A stretch of 64,000 nucleotides of DNA from Dama dama (GCF_033118175.1 NC_083701.1:11985501-12049500); one strand, 5' to 3'; shown: positions 31,921 to 43,840, numbered from the stretch's first letter. Notes: generated by a model not told the origin, from the letters alone. Numbers and translations are program-made.

Positions 31921-33059
31921 AGCAAGGCATGTCACTGCCCAAGGTGTCAACCTCACCTAAAAATGAGATGGTTCAGTATTCACTTGGGTCCTTCCTAAAT
32001 ATAAAATTACTGTGGTAGAATTTCCCATACTTGTTTGGCCTCAGAAACTTTAAAAAATGCTAAGGTACTAATAGAGGTTATAGTCATTCTTTAGAACATA
32101 AATGTTTGATCAATAATAAACACCAAATCACATTCAAGCATGTTCAGACCTGTGATCGTCATACATATGGACCCTGTTCATACACTTGCCATTGCCTCCT
32201 GTGGCTTCCTGTGTCACACAGCCAAGGATCTTAGGCAATTTGTGTTTATTCCCTGAGAGGGCACCTCATTTCTTATAGTATAATATCAATTTTAATTATA
32301 TACATACATTTAGGTGTTTGCATTCTTAAAAAATACACTTTAGTTGGTTTTTAGAAGAAAAGCTTGTTAGCTTCACTTTTTTTTTTTTTTTTGGTGTGAA
32401 GCATCTATTAACAGTGTTCATCAGTAACCAACTGGGCATGCTTCACATTCTCTTTCAGCTAAAGCAGTGTTTTCTAAATTTTTGTGACAGAGACTCACAG
32501 CAAGAAATACATGGTGCCTTACAAGTGCACACATGCATACAAATGTGTATAATTGGAATCAAGTATTTCATGATATAATGCCCTCTTCTAAAACTGAACG
32601 CTCTATTTTTCCATTCTTCTATATTCTATTCTATTTCATCCTATTCTATCCTAGTCTGTTCTATATCGTATTTAAAGTACTGCTGATCAAAGCCCTCTAC
32701 TTCGATTTCCAGACCCACTAATGGGCAGTGCTCTCAGTTTGAAAAAGACCTAGGGATTAATCTAGGAAATGCATGGTGTTTGTGGCTCTCCTTTACCCAG
32801 GTGGGGGTACTTCTTATGTTACACTTCAAGTGTGTTTGAAATGGAACCTTCTCTAACCTCTGAAAAGCCTGTGGAGGGGGCATTACCCAGGAAGGGTCAT
32901 GTTGCCCAGCTGATGAGAGGCAGCTGCAGACCCCCAGGCTTCGAGAAGGGAGCCTGCAGTTGTCCCGGAGAAAAGTTCTCAAGGGTGGTAAGGGAAAGAG
33001 GGTTTGCAGGGTATGCCCACCCCCTCGGGACCCAGGAGCACTGCTGGGGGGTGTCCCTG
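31921..33059. other. Anonymous DNA with (TTCTA)n microsatellite
   Basis: An imperfect pentanucleotide (ttcta/tatcc variants) tract runs about 32611-32668 and a T run of 18 lies near 32377-32393. From 32734 to 33206 there are overlapping frames on both strands (147 and 145 codons) in a GC-richer stretch. Neither shows a domain, and such mirror frames are common in GC-rich non-coding DNA. Confidence 0.5.
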
Positions 33060-33375
33060 TCCTCACATCTCCCAAGATTTCCACGGTCTGCTTGTCATAT
33101 CTGCTCCTCTCCTGGCAACCAGCCTGCAGCTTTCCTTTGCCCAAACCTTCAACGTGCTCACATCTCAGCTCAAACACCCTCCTCTATCCATTCCTTTCCC
33201 TTCTAAGGTCAAAAACATGCTGCCTATTGATCTGTCATATCTTCCTGAAACTTTTCTTACCAATCCCCAGTATCAGCCTCACCCCCATCCCCAGGACTGA
33301 AATAGATACTTCATTTCTAGCCAAGACTGCCTTCTTAAAAAAATTACAGAGTTCACCAATTATAACACTTGTTGC

Positions 33376-33562
33376 TGTCGTTTAGTCACTAAATCAAGTC
33401 CCACTCCTTGTCTCCTTGTGAGCCCATGGACTATACCTGCCAGGCCCATGGGATTCTCCAGGCAAGAACACTGGAGTGGGCTGCCATTTCCTCTCCAGGG
33501 GATCTTCCCGACCCAGAGATCAAACCCTCAACTCTTGCTTGGCAGGCCCACCAGGGAAGCCC
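33376..33562 (-). mobile_element. Bov-tA: Bov-tA SINE
   Basis: Reverse copy: tgtcgtttagtcactaaatc tail, ggcaagaacactggagtggg body, gcccaccagggaagccc head. Target-site duplication ataacacttgttgc / ataagacatgttgc at 33362-33375 and 33563-33576 (12/14). Confidence 0.92.
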
Positions 33563-33694
33563 ATAAGACATGTTGCATTGTATTTAATTATTTTTCTTTT
33601 CCACTAGACTGTAAACTTCTCCTGGAAGGTAGAGACTGACTGCTTTGCTCTTGTTTTATCCCCACATCCTAGTACACCCCTTCACCTATGGTGC

Positions 33695-33822
33695 TGGTGG
33701 TGGTGGGTGTTCAGTCACTCTGTCACGTCTGCCTCTTTGTGACCCTGTGGACTGCAGCATGCCAGGCTTCCCTCTCCTCCACCATCTACTAGAGTTTGCT
33801 CAAACTCATGTCCATTGAGGCT
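33695..33822 (-). mobile_element. BovB: BovB 3'-end fragment
   Basis: ggtgttcagtcactctgtca, ctgcagcatgccaggcttcc, tctactagagtttgctcaaa and ctcatgtccattgag are BovB 3' text in reverse orientation. 5' truncated to about 130 bp. Confidence 0.88.
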
Positions 33823-33929
33823 TCACCTATTATTGTGTCCAAAGTATTTGTCGAATAAGTGAAGTCATGAATAAAACACTCTTATTTCATAAATTGCTTA
33901 CCGTGGGCTGACGTTGCTTGTTAGGAGTC

Positions 33930-34135
33930 ATCTGCATTCAAGTATATCTCCTCATTCAACCATTGTAATAAAATTGTGAGGTGGGGAGGGAAGATGGAAT
34001 TATAGTCTGTTTGTAGATTAAGAAGCTGAGGTTCAGAGAGGTGAGGGAGCTTCTCTGAGGTTGCACACCTGGCTGGTATAGAAGGGTTAGTGTCAAAGCT
34101 TTGGATTCTGTGCTGAGCACAGTTCACACACAGAG
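33930..34135 (-). mobile_element. MIR: MIR relic
   Basis: Reverse MIR text: caaccattgtaataaaattg, tgaggtggggaggg, tagattaagaagctgaggtt, cagagaggtgagggagcttc and ggttgcacacctggctggta. Confidence 0.7.
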
Positions 34136-35165
34136 CCCCATTCTCACACATGACCTTCAGAGTTGCAAATGAAAATCTCACTGATTTGTCCTCATTGTTG
34201 TAGGTTTCTGTGAGACATGAGCAAAAGGGCGCACACAGACACACAAGCTTGGGTTCAAGACTGAGCCTGTTTTACTGATAATGGAAGCTACATCCCCTGA
34301 GAATTCTAGAAGGCATTGACCGTAGCAGAAGGACTTCAGAAAATAGAATTTCTCCTTCCAATCTGGTTAACCCTGACCTCTGATTGCATAGAATTTGGAG
34401 CCAGAGTTACCTTCAAACATCAAGGAGCCGAAGTGTGTCTGTGCTGACACGCATCCTGCATCCGAAAAGTTCAGATACATAAAGAGATGCTTTTGTATAA
34501 TTCATGTTATTTACTAGAATGATTTTACTGGCCCTCTGAATATCATTGTGTTCTCTACTATAAATATGCATTCAGACCCTTTCCAAACCACTAGTCATTT
34601 GCCCAGCGGGCCATAAAAGCAATGTATCATGTAACCATGTATTGGGATGAAATTTCCAAAGCACTCCATTTAGGCAGCAGGCCTTAGTGGGTTTGGGGAG
34701 CTGTAACATTATCCATTTAATTATACATTTGGACACCCTGAAAAAAAAACCTGTATTATTTACACAATTGCCTGTAATATTCTCTCCAAGCTGTTAGACC
34801 TGAGTCAGAAACCATTAGAATGCTAATCGAGAGAAGAATATGAAATATATTTCCTTGGTGCAACTGCAGCAAATTTTGTAGACACTTTTATTTCAGCCAC
34901 AAGCCTTTTTCTTTTTTTTTTAACCCCCAGACCTTCAGTCTGAAGGGGGCTCCCACAGCTGTGGCAGGAGTACTACCTAGACTGCTAATTTGGGAACATA
35001 ACATAATCAGCCCATATTGACTCTATTTCTCAAAGACAATGTCTTGCACAAAGTGTGGTACATTATATTTGAGAAGCACCAAATTGTTGGGATGGGCAAG
35101 TTAGTTTCTTTGGGGAAAAGGCTTTGCTCAAGGAGATGATGCTGGCAGGGATAGACTTTGCATTA
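34136..35165. other. No gene or repeat recognised
   Basis: About 1 kb of AT-rich anonymous DNA with short A and T runs (34741-34750, 34909-34921). Confidence 0.45.
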
Positions 35166-35167
35166 AA

Positions 35168-35390
35168 TATTCTCATTTTTTTAAAATTGGAGGATAATTG
35201 CTTTACAATGTTGTGGTGGTCTCTGGTGTACATCAATGCAGATCCATCATAATTTTATATATACACATATATATATACACACACACCCCCTACCTCTTGA
35301 GCCTCCCCCACTCCTGTTCTAGCCTCGAGGTCGTCACAGAGCTCCCTGTGTTATACAGCAGCTTCCAGATAGTTATCTATTTTAAAATAG
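35168..35390 (-). mobile_element. L1: Old L1 3'-UTR fragment
   Basis: ttggaggataattgctttac, aatgttgtggtggtctctgg, a (TA)/(CA)-rich stretch, cttgagcctcccccactcc, gtcgtcacagagctccctgt and gttatacagcagcttcc: an older ruminant L1 3' UTR, reverse orientation. Confidence 0.8.
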
Positions 35391-35518
35391 TCTCATTTAG
35401 ATAACTACTTGAGAGACACAGAGAATGTCTCTTTCTGGATCCCAGGCATTCTAGAGTGTGGTGGAGCCCAAAGCTCTGTATTTCTTTCCTAATATTTTTT
35501 TTTCCAGTATATATCTCT

Positions 35519-36298
35519 TATTTTTTTTTCTTTTTTTTTTTTTCATTTATTTTTATTAGTTGGAGGCTAGTTACTTTACAATATTGTAGTGGTTTTTGCC
35601 ATACATTGACATGAATCAGCCATGGATTTACATGTATTCCCCATCCTGATCCCCACTCCCACCTGCCTCCCCATCCAATCCCTCTGGGTCTTCCCAGTGC
35701 ACCAGCCCTGAGCACCCGTCTCATGCATCCAACCTGTGCTGGTGATCTGTTTCACCCTTGATAGCATACTTGTTTCAATGCTGTTCTCTCAGAACACCCC
35801 ACCCTCGCCTTCTCCCACAGAGTCCCAAAGTCTGTTCTGTACATCTGTGTCTCTTTTTCTATTTTGCATATAGAGTTACCATTACCATCTTTCTAAATTC
35901 CATATATATGTGTTAGTATACTGTATTGGTCTTTATCTTTCTGGCTTACTTCACTCTGTATAATGGACTCCAGTTTCATCCCTCTCATTAGAACTGATTC
36001 AAATGAATTCTTTTTAATGGCTGAGTAATATTCCATGGTGTATATGTACCATAGCTTCTTTATCCATTCATCTGCTGATGGGCATCTAGGTTGCTTCCAT
36101 GTCCTGGCTATTATAAACAGTGCTGCGATGAACATTGGGGTACACGTATCTCTTTCAGATCTGGTTTCCTCAGTGTGTATGCCCAGAAGTGGGATTGCTG
36201 GGTCATATGGCAGTTCTATTTCCAGTTTTTTAAGGAATCTCCACACTGTTCTCCATAGTGGCTGTACTAGTTTGCATTCCCACCAATAGTGTAAGAGC
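35519..36298 (-). mobile_element. L1: 5'-truncated L1-BT-type copy
   Basis: Left T-rich tail, ttattagttggaggctagtt, 3' UTR, then the ORF2 C-terminus on the - strand (stop near 35893; text WRFLKKLEIELPYDPAIPLLG and YTMEYYSAIKKNSF). It breaks at 36298 inside ORF2 (accaatagtgtaagag). I found no convincing target-site duplication. Confidence 0.94.
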
Positions 36299-37224
36299 AG
36301 CTACATGGTCCTATGCACCTTATGGGTGCTGGCAACACAAAAGCAAACAGAAATAGTTCTTGTCTTAGAGGATTCCAGTCTTTGGAGAGGAAGCATACAA
36401 CAAAGCAGACAATTATGCATGTTCATCAGGACGCTGACTTAAGAACCAAGACACTAGTGGCATGGTCCAGCCTCAGAGGTTTTCAGATGGGGTATTTTTG
36501 CCCCAGCATGTTTTCCGAGCCTCCCTGGTAAGCTTCCTGTCTCTCTCCCCTACATTCTGCCCACCCCAGCCAGTCTTTAGCTCTCATTTCTGCCTCAGAC
36601 TTTGGTCATGCCCCTCCTTCGCTCAGACATGTACTGTTACATGGCTCTGCATGTGGCTTGATTTTCCTTGACTCCTACTACCCTCTGTAAAGGGTTCTTC
36701 AGTTAAGATTGTTGGGGCTTGATGCTGCCAGAAACATATATATAGTTTAATATCATATGAGACCAGAGAATTCATAAATCTCTGCTTTTAGTATCTGATT
36801 TATCTCCAGTAAGCAATAATGACTTTTAATGACTTTGAATGACCATGTATTTGCATAATGGATAGACTCTCCATTTGTTTTTTATTTTGTTGTCCCTGCT
36901 TGCTGCTTTGTATTGTTATATTACAATATGGTGGATATTTTCCTTAATGTCTTGTTGCAAAACAGTTGCCCTGTTATGTAACATTTAGGTAGCTTGCTTC
37001 ATCAAAGTACAGAGTGTGTGGAAATCCTTGGAGTACAAAAGGAGACCTGGGCCGTTGCCGTGATAATATCAGAAACCCTTCTTCTCACTTCTACTGATAC
37101 TTGAATTGTCATGGAGCCAAGAGACACAGCAATAGCACTGTCAGCAAAATGCACTGAACTTGGAATGACAAATGTTGACTCATGATGGGTTACAAAGAGG
37201 GTATAGGATTTGGGGGAAAATATA
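36299..37224. other. No gene or repeat recognised
   Basis: Anonymous sequence. Overlapping 72- and 69-codon frames at 36313-36671 lack any recognised domain. Confidence 0.45.
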
Positions 37225-37430
37225 ACCCAGGTGGTGTAGCAGTAAAGAATCCACCTACCAATGCAGGAGACACAGGTTCGATCCCTGGGTTGAGAAGATC
37301 CCCTGGAGAAGGAAATGGCAACCCACTCCAGTATTCTTGCCTGGAAAATTCCATTGACAGAGGAGCTTGGGGGGCTACAGTCCATGGGGTCACAAGGAGT
37401 CAGACACAACTGAACACACACACATACATT
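37225..37430 (+). mobile_element. Bov-tA: Bov-tA SINE
   Basis: Forward copy: acccaggtggtgtagcagta head, aggttcgatccctgggttga B-box region, cactccagtattcttgcctg body, caactgaacacacacacata tail with a short (CA)n. Confidence 0.93.
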
Positions 37431-37659
37431 TGGTTTAACATGCATGAGGAGAGATTTGCTGTTTCATAATAAACGTAGGAAAGATTTGAATAGATCATGG
37501 ACTATTCTTCCTGGAACCTTTGAACTTAAGAAGATTTTGCCAACACTGAAATTTGCCTTTGTGGATATTTTTGGGGTTTGAAAAATCAATCCATGGATCA
37601 TTAAATGGATCCTTCATTTCTGATGCCAAATAGACCCTACCATTCCATAGCCATATGAT

Positions 37660-37810
37660 AGATGGAAATAATTTAAGAACTTTTCTAAGATGCAGTGTCC
37701 TCCTCTGTATCATAGGAAGAGTCATGACCCCCTTGTGAGGTAGAATTAAGGAAGATGACTTCAGTAAAGGACCAGATCCAGTTCTTGTATATAGTAGGCA
37801 TTATATATAT
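37660..37810 (+). mobile_element. MIR: MIR relic
   Basis: taagaacttttctaagatgc, agtgtcctcctctgtatcat, cccccttgtgaggtagaatt and ttcttgtatatagtaggca lie in MIR order. Confidence 0.55.
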
Positions 37811-37925
37811 GGCGTTGTTTCAAGATGCTTTATTCATTGAGTGGAGTCCTAGGTTCACAAAATTCCACTGTTAACTATAGGTGATGATTTTTACGATCAA
37901 GTATTTTTCTTTTAACTCTGCTCCA

Positions 37926-37972
37926 AAGAAAGGAAAGAGGGAAGGAAGGGAGGAAGAAAGGGAAAGAGAGAT
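37926..37972. repeat. Purine (GGAA/GAAA) tract
   Basis: About 46 bp of almost pure purines (aaggaaagagggaaggaagg then gaggaagaaagggaaagag). Low-complexity. Confidence 0.85.
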
Positions 37973-38499
37973 GTCAGATAATAATAAGAACAGAGAGAGT
38001 ATTTCAAAGTGTGTGAAAGGTCACATTTCTTTGCACAGGAATCTATTCCTATCTCTCAGGCTGGCAGGCCGGCCTGGCTATGTTGTAGGGATCAGAACTC
38101 CAGTGTTTATTTGTGCAGTCCTCACTTTAGCTGGCAGCTGCCCCAGTCCAGGAATTTTATGGCAGGAAATATAAAGTGCTGTTGGATCCAGATGCTTTAG
38201 AGTCCTGGGAAGCATTGTTCTTTCTTAAGAAAGAAAAAAAAAGTATGAGGGTGAAAACCAGCTAAGGACAATTAAGCTTCATGGCCTTGATCTTATCATA
38301 TTGCATCTACTCTTACCAGTTCTTAATGACTACAATGTAATAACATCTTTAAAATTTATTGAGACAATTAGAATCAAACAGCTCTTTTGACCCCTAGCTC
38401 CTTCAAAGTCACATGATGCCCCGAGAGAAGTGGAGCCATGAGACAGAAGTCCTTTTTGAGGTTTTTGTACTTTAATGGGCATTTTGTTTTTTAATTTTT
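37973..38499. other. No gene or repeat recognised
   Basis: Anonymous sequence. Confidence 0.4.
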
Positions 38500-38677
38500 A
38501 AAAGATTTTTTAAAAACAGTGACCATTTAAAAATATTGAATTTGTTACAATATTGCTTCTGTTTTATGTTTTATTTTTTTTGACTGAGAGGATCTTAGCT
38601 CCCCGGCCAGGGATCGAACCCACACCCCCTGCAATGGAAGGCAGTGTCTTAATCACTGGGCCACCAGGGGAGTTTCT
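38500..38677 (-). mobile_element. CHR-2: CHR-type SINE
   Basis: gaatttgttacaatattgct, tctgttttatgttttatttt, agctccccggccagggatcg and tcttaatcactgggccacca: reverse-oriented CHR copy with the tail at the left. Confidence 0.88.
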
Positions 38678-38699
38678 AATGTGCACTTTAGATTTCCAA

Positions 38700-38880
38700 G
38701 TGCCGTGAGGAAAAGGGAGCTGGGTTGTAGGAGAAAGACACTAGACTTCTGCTCTCAGCTTTTCCTGTAATTTGTGTGCTGATCTGGGGTTGAGGCTACA
38801 GGCTGTCTTCTTTGACCTTAATATGCTCATATGTAAAATGGGAATGGATCCAAGATGCTTCCATCTCTAAAATCCTGCTT
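38700..38880 (+). mobile_element. MIR: MIR relic
   Basis: gacactagacttctgctctc, tgacettaatatgctcatat-like text and gtaaaatgggaatggatcca follow the MIR body. Diverged. Confidence 0.5.
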
Positions 38881-39379
38881 TGGAAAAAAAGAGAACTCTC
38901 GTGAGTGAAAACAAATACTTTTCTGAAGGTGGCTACCTACACCGTTGACCTCATCCCTTAACAGGATGCTGCTGTGTCCCAAGCGCTGGTTAGATTGGCA
39001 GTGGAACATGTGACTTCTACATCCAAGCCACAACCTACTGACAACAAGGCTGAGCATCCCACTGAAAAGTAGATCAGGAGGCCAGTGACCTTGAACCTGC
39101 ATGAGGGAACTGATGAATAGGAAAATGATGGACAGAACTGACTCACTTGGAAGCTGAACCCAAAAACCAGGAGGTCAGTTCAGGATTGAGGCAGAGGGTG
39201 TGGTTTCCAAATACGCTGACATTACGGCAGAGCTGGCGGTAGTTGGGTCCAACAGAAGAGACTGGAAAAAGCCAGGAGAGGTGTTATGATTGACACTTTG
39301 TGAGAATCTTGAGACACATGCATGAGTGAGTATATACGTGTGCACAAATGCACACAGAATTACTTTAGGGCCCAATTCA
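38881..39379. other. No gene or repeat recognised
   Basis: Anonymous sequence. A 91-codon frame at 38827-39102 (-) has no recognised domain. Confidence 0.4.
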
Positions 39380-39795
39380 AGATCATTTAGTGCAGAGATT
39401 TAGACCTGAAAACTCTGAAGTTACACTTGTTCAGTTGCTAAGTCGTGTTTGACTTTGCAGCCCCATGGACTGCAGCATGCCAGGCTTCCCTGTCCCTCAC
39501 AATCTCCTGGAGTTTGTTTACACTCATGTCCATTGATTCGGTGATGCCATCTAACCATCTCATCCTTTGTCTTCCCCTTCTCCTCCTGCCTTCAATCTTT
39601 CCCAGCATCAGGGTCTTTTCCAATGAGTCGACTCAAACTTAAATTGCTGTGGGACCTTGGGTAACTCATTTAAATTTTCTGGGCCTCAGTTTTCCCACAA
39701 GTGAAATGTAGTGGAAACTAATAGTACCGCTGATGCTGTGGGATTGCAGATACAGCTTGTTGCATAATTCCTGAAACATAGCTTGATAATTTTGT
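39380..39795 (+). mobile_element. MIR: MIR relic split by a BovB fragment
   Basis: The left piece (gcagagatttagacctgaaa) and the right piece after 39634 (ctgtgggaccttgggtaact, tctgggcctcagttttccca, caagtgaaatgtagtgg) make one MIR. The BovB piece at 39424-39633 lies between them. Confidence 0.65.
39424..39633 (-). mobile_element. BovB: BovB 3'-end fragment
   Basis: ttgttcagttgctaagtcgt, gactgcagcatgccaggctt, gatgccatctaaccatctca and tttcccagcatcagggtctt: reverse BovB 3' end, about 210 bp, 5' truncated. Inserted into a MIR. Confidence 0.93.
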
Positions 39796-40697
39796 GCCTT
39801 TTTACTATTATTATTTTATTCATTACATTTATATGTACCCCCTAGAATAAAACCCTTTTCCTTGAGGTAACACAAATAGTTCTTCCCTTCCTTGCAACTA
39901 GGAAGTCTTAACTAAGGTAAACTCTCATTCTTCCAGTGCAAAGAATTTTATGGCAGGAAATACCACCTCTCTCTTTCTATTTCTTTCTAACTTTGAAACC
40001 TGTTTCCTTTCCAGCCAAAAGAAATGATCCTTATACTTCAATGCTGATCTCTATCTCTCCTTTTTAATGAAAATTTTGATTAAAATATTCTGATTTTTGT
40101 CTCTGCTGGATTTTGTCTGCATCCAAACAAGACTTTGTGGAATTGTATCTGAGAGCTATTTCAACTACCATAATTGTATGGTGTTTTAATAGTGGTGTCT
40201 GTGATATTTCATGCTTAAATCTTCCCTCTCCCAACAAAGTATAAGCTTTTTGAGGGTAAGGGCTATGCTTTGCATTTATTTATTTCCTAAAGTGCTTAAT
40301 ATAATGTGAGAATTACCAAGGGAATTTCAGAAATTTATATTATTAGATAAACTTGGGTAAACCATGAAGACTTCCTCCAATAAGCAGTTCTTCCATTTCT
40401 GATTTCACCTTTGGCTAGCCCATTGAGCAATTTCACAATATTAATTTAATAGTGGAAGACTTGAAGGTAAATAAGTTAAAGAAGTCCAGCACATCTGGTT
40501 CTCCTGTTATATATGCAGCTAAAAAACTGCTTCAGGTTAGGAAAATCATGTCTACTTTCTGAACCTCAGTTTCAACATGGGGCTAATTGAAGCTGATAGA
40601 TGTTTTGATCTCAAATTTTTCTGCCATATAGATCTAGTATCCATGAAAAATTATGACTGATTTCCTTATTTTCATTCTTTTCTAAAACTCCTTGTGT
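39796..40697. other. Anonymous DNA with weak L2-like patch
   Basis: At 40230-40330 the string tataagctttttgagggtaa then gggctatgctttgc resembles an L2 3' end. The rest is unrecognised. Confidence 0.4.
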
Positions 40698-40835
40698 TTA
40701 TGTTAGTCACTCAGTTGTGTCTGACTCTTTGCAACCTCATGAACTGTAGCTTACCAGGCTCCCTTGTCCATGAAATTCCTCAGGGGGACTTTCCAAGCCA
40801 GGGATCGAACCCAGGTCTCCTGCATTGCTCTTTAA
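40698..40835 (-). mobile_element. Bov-tA: Bov-tA SINE with internal deletion
   Basis: Reverse copy: gttagtcactcagttgtgtc tail, a body shortened after cttgtccatgaaattcctca, then agccagggatcgaacccagg and a clipped head (cctgcattgctctttaac). Confidence 0.88.
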
Positions 40836-40869
40836 CAGGATTTATTTGTGTTTGGATCTTTAGAGTGGT

Positions 40870-41010
40870 CCCAGAGGTATGTAGTATGGTGGTTAAGATG
40901 AGGGCTTTAGGATCTCAGACCTGGATTTGAATTCCACCTCTGCTTACCTACTAGCTGATTTTTAGCAGGTCACTGAACCAGTTTGATCCTCAGTAATAAA
41001 ACCTATCTCT
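40870..41010 (+). mobile_element. MIR: MIR relic, well preserved
   Basis: tagtatggtggttaagatga, tcagacctggatttgaattc, cacctctgcttacctactag, agcaggtcactgaaccagtt and gatcctcagtaataaaacc run in exact MIR order from the tRNA-like head into the core. Confidence 0.8.
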
Positions 41011-41596
41011 GCTCTTTGGTATGTGGACCTAAAGTGATGATGTATATGAAGCATAAGTGTTTAAAAGATTGTGGTAAAGGACAGAGCTTGGATTATAAAT
41101 CAGATCTGTGTCTCAAACCCACAGGGCTGAGCATCAGCCATACCTCACTGGGCACTGTGTATTAGGGAAGGTTTTTCTTTTTACTTGGTTGCACTGGTGA
41201 AGGGTAAGATACAGCTGATCCTTAGAAAGGCTTTGCTTATTGAATGTGGTGAATAGGACATGCTGGAGATGCAGTTAGTGTGGGGAGAGGGAAGGTCTGA
41301 CTGAGACTAGATAGAGAAACAGCAAAACATCAGCAACAGCCTTGGTCTTTGCATTCAGCCTTTATTGAATGTAATGCCTCCATGGTACTCAGCATCTAAG
41401 GCCTTGAAAATGACTCTCACAGGGTCTTCCCTCTTTTGAAAGTCAGTTTATGCAAATGAATGGTCTGTGGACCATCTATGTGACCATAGTAGATTTCTCC
41501 CACATCTGCAATCCTGTTTGCTTGCCTATAGAAGAAGGATGCTAATAATTACCTACCTCATAGGAACTTAAGAATTATAATTTATATGACTCTGTG
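41011..41596. other. Anonymous DNA with a MIR-like scrap
   Basis: Weak MIR text at about 41500-41575 (gcctatagaagaaggatgct, aattacctacctcatagg). Otherwise unrecognised. Confidence 0.4.
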
Positions 41597-41680
41597 TTGG
41601 TGATGGACAGGGAGGCCTGGCAAGCTGCAGTCCATGGGTTCTCCAAGAGTTGGACATGACTGAGTGACTAAACTGAAAGA
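41597..41680 (+). mobile_element. BovB: BovB 3'-end fragment
   Basis: gttggtgatggacagggagg, cctggcaagctgcagtccat and ggacatgactgagtgactaa: the last 80 bp or so of BovB, forward. Confidence 0.88.
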
Positions 41681-42227
41681 GGTCAGAAAATATTCTGCTT
41701 TATTCTTATCATTATCCATGTAATATGATAACTATGAGTGAAGTGGACTGACTGACCGCCCGTAGAGTCACAGGGAGGAGCTGGCTAGATGGGCTACAGC
41801 CCAGATGCCTGTGAAAAACCTTCCTGAGCTGGGGTAACAGCCTGGGAAGCGTTTGGAGGGATGGCAGAGTGTGTTGTGGGATCTCCAAGTATTCTGAACA
41901 CTGAGGCTTAGGCTGAACATGAGCTGAGAACATGGGGGGAAAAGAGACAGAAAAAGTAGGACAGCATCACATCAGGCTTTGGTTGAAAAATTTTTAAGTC
42001 ATGAGTGTTCCCTCTGCTTATTGGCTAAACCAGGAGGCATTTCCAGTCTTCAGGTTCTTAAGCTGCATCTGACTTGTGGTCCAAGATTCCATGGGTCACT
42101 TAATATCTCTGAGGCTCAGTCCACCTAATGGTAACATGTTCTGCTTCTTTTTTTCCCGTTTCTCTTTAAAAAAATGTTAATGTTACTATCACAAAGTTAA
42201 CTTTATAGAAAAACTATCACAAATGAA
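41681..42227. other. No gene recognised
   Basis: Anonymous. A MIR-like scrap may lie at 42060-42140 (gtcacttaatatctctgagg, ctcagtccacctaatgg). Confidence 0.4.
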
Positions 42228-42490
42228 ACCAACCCTGAATATTCATTGGAAAGACTGATGTTAAAGCTGAAGCTCCTATATTTTGGCCACCTGTTAAGAA
42301 GAGCTGACTCATTGGAAAAGACCCTGATCCTGGGAAATACTGAGGATAGAAGGAGAAGGGGGTGGCAGGGGATGAGATGATTAGATGGCGTCACTGCAAA
42401 TGCCAGGAGATAGTGAAGGGCAGGGAAGCCTGGTGTGCTGCAGGCCAGAGGGTTGCAAAGAGTCAAACACAACTCAGTGATTCAACAATA
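42228..42490 (+). mobile_element. BovB: BovB 3'-end fragment
   Basis: ccctgaatattcattggaaa, gaagctcctatattttggcc, tggaaaagaccctgatcctg, ggatgagatgattagatggc and gggaagcctggtgtgctgca: BovB 3' end, forward. MIR-like text follows (42490-42600: tggctcttccactgtttcag). Confidence 0.92.
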
Positions 42491-42711
42491 AGAGTGGCAT
42501 AGAGGAAAAAGCCTTAAAACTTTAATCATGGCTCTTCCACTGTTTCAGATCTATCACTGTTAACCAATCTGCTTTCCCTCAATGTGGGGGTTTATAAATC
42601 TCCTTGCTACTGCATCTAGGCTTATGTTCTGCTTCTTTATGTGATTGTCGCCCCCAGACTGTGTGGTAGGAGTACATGTGGATTGTAGGTGCTATGCAAG
42701 TACAATTCTTT

Positions 42712-42826
42712 TTTTTTTTGCCACACCACACAGCACATGGGATCTTAATTCCCCAACCAGGGATCGAACTTGAGCCTCTTGCAGTAGAACCATGGAGTCT
42801 TAACCACTGGTCTGCCAGGGAAGTCC
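42712..42826 (-). mobile_element. CHR-2: CHR-type SINE
   Basis: T run at the left, then gccacaccacacagcacatg, ggatcttaattccccaacca, gggatcgaacttgagcctc and aaccactggtctgccaggga. Confidence 0.9.
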
Positions 42827-42889
42827 TTGAATATTTTTAATTAAATATTGGTTCATGACACCATATAATATATTAAAAACAAAATGCGT

Positions 42890-43124
42890 CATGTTTTTTT
42901 TTTTTTTTAAAGATTTTGTTCTTTTTTTAAAATATTTTTTGATACGGATTTTTTTTTTTTTTTTTTTTTGAGTCTTCTTGAATTTGTTGCAATATTGCTT
43001 CTGTTTTATGTTTTGGTGTTTTGGCCTCGAGGTTTGAAGGCTCTTAGTTCCCAGACTAGGGGTTGAATCATCACCCCCTGCATTGGCAGGTGAAGTTGTA
43101 ACCACTGGTTTCCAGTGAAGTCCC
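42890..43124 (-). mobile_element. CHR-2: CHR-type SINE
   Basis: Two long T runs (42894-42909, 42951-42970), then gaatttgttgcaatattgct, tctgttttatgttttggtgt, cttagttcccagactagggg and gttgtaaccactggtttcca. Separated from the preceding CHR copy by about 60 bp. Confidence 0.88.
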
Positions 43125-43204
43125 AGCATCATATAATCTAGATATTTGATCAGGATAACAGATACAGATATTTGAAATGTAGCAGTCATAATAATACGAC
43201 TCTA

Positions 43205-43415
43205 ATAGCAACCATCTTTTGAATGTTTATCAGTGCCTCTGAAATGAGTCCTTTATAAATATGGCCCCCTTTAATCTTCACAACATCTCTGTTAGATAAA
43301 TACCACTGTCCCCCTTTATAGATGAAATAACTGAGCCTCAGAATGGTTAAGAAAACTACCTGCAGCTGCACAGTTCACGAAAATAATACAGTTGGGATTT
43401 GAATCTGGATCAACT
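43205..43415 (-). mobile_element. MIR: MIR relic, well preserved
   Basis: Reverse MIR text: tttaatcttcacaacatctc, tgttagataaataccactgt, gatgaaataactgagcctca, gaatggttaagaaaactacc and cagttgggatttgaatctgg. Confidence 0.8.
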
Positions 43416-43734
43416 CAAGTTTTTTGTTGAGTTATGCAGAGGAAGCAACCAGATTGGGAACCTGGATGTTCTGGGAAAACAAGGATGTGGAAGACGTGTC
43501 TGGGCATCATGGGCAGGCATGATGCTCGGGGGCAAACTGCATCCAACAGCCTGATATTTGTAAAAAGAGGGATTAATAACTGCTCGGTAGATTAAATTCC
43601 ACCTTATTTATTTTTTTCTTATCCTTCCCCCCTTTATGTTGACTTTAGAATACAACCATAGAAATAAGAAAGAGAAACTTTTATATTCACAAGTGTTTAA
43701 GATAAATGTGTAATTCCTATGTGACCAAGGGGAA

Positions 43735-43840
43735 AAGGGAGTTTAGGAAAGCAACTTCTCAAGGTCACATGGCTGGCCAGTGACTGACCAAGGGTTCTGA
43801 ACCCTCATTCCCAGCCTCTCTCCACTACAAGGTGCTATTT
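43735..43840 (-). mobile_element. MIR: MIR relic, fragment
   Basis: aaagcaacttctcaaggtca, catggctggccagtgactga and tctgaaccctcattcccag follow the reverse MIR head half. Confidence 0.6.

Larger units (their letters stand above)
33060..33870 (+). mobile_element. L2: L2 3'-end relic interrupted twice
   Basis: Pieces in L2 order: ctcacatctcagctcaaaca, ctcctctatccattcc and gatctgtcatatcttcctg up to 33361, then actagactgtaaacttctcc and ggaaggtagagactg after the SINE at 33376-33562, then attattgtgtccaaagtatt after the BovB piece at 33695-33822. Diverged and non-coding. Confidence 0.5.

Noticed and set aside
32734..33385. Frames of 147, 145 and 141 codons on both strands
   Set aside because: They overlap in opposite strands and different frames, partly across an L2-like relic, with no domain or conserved motif.
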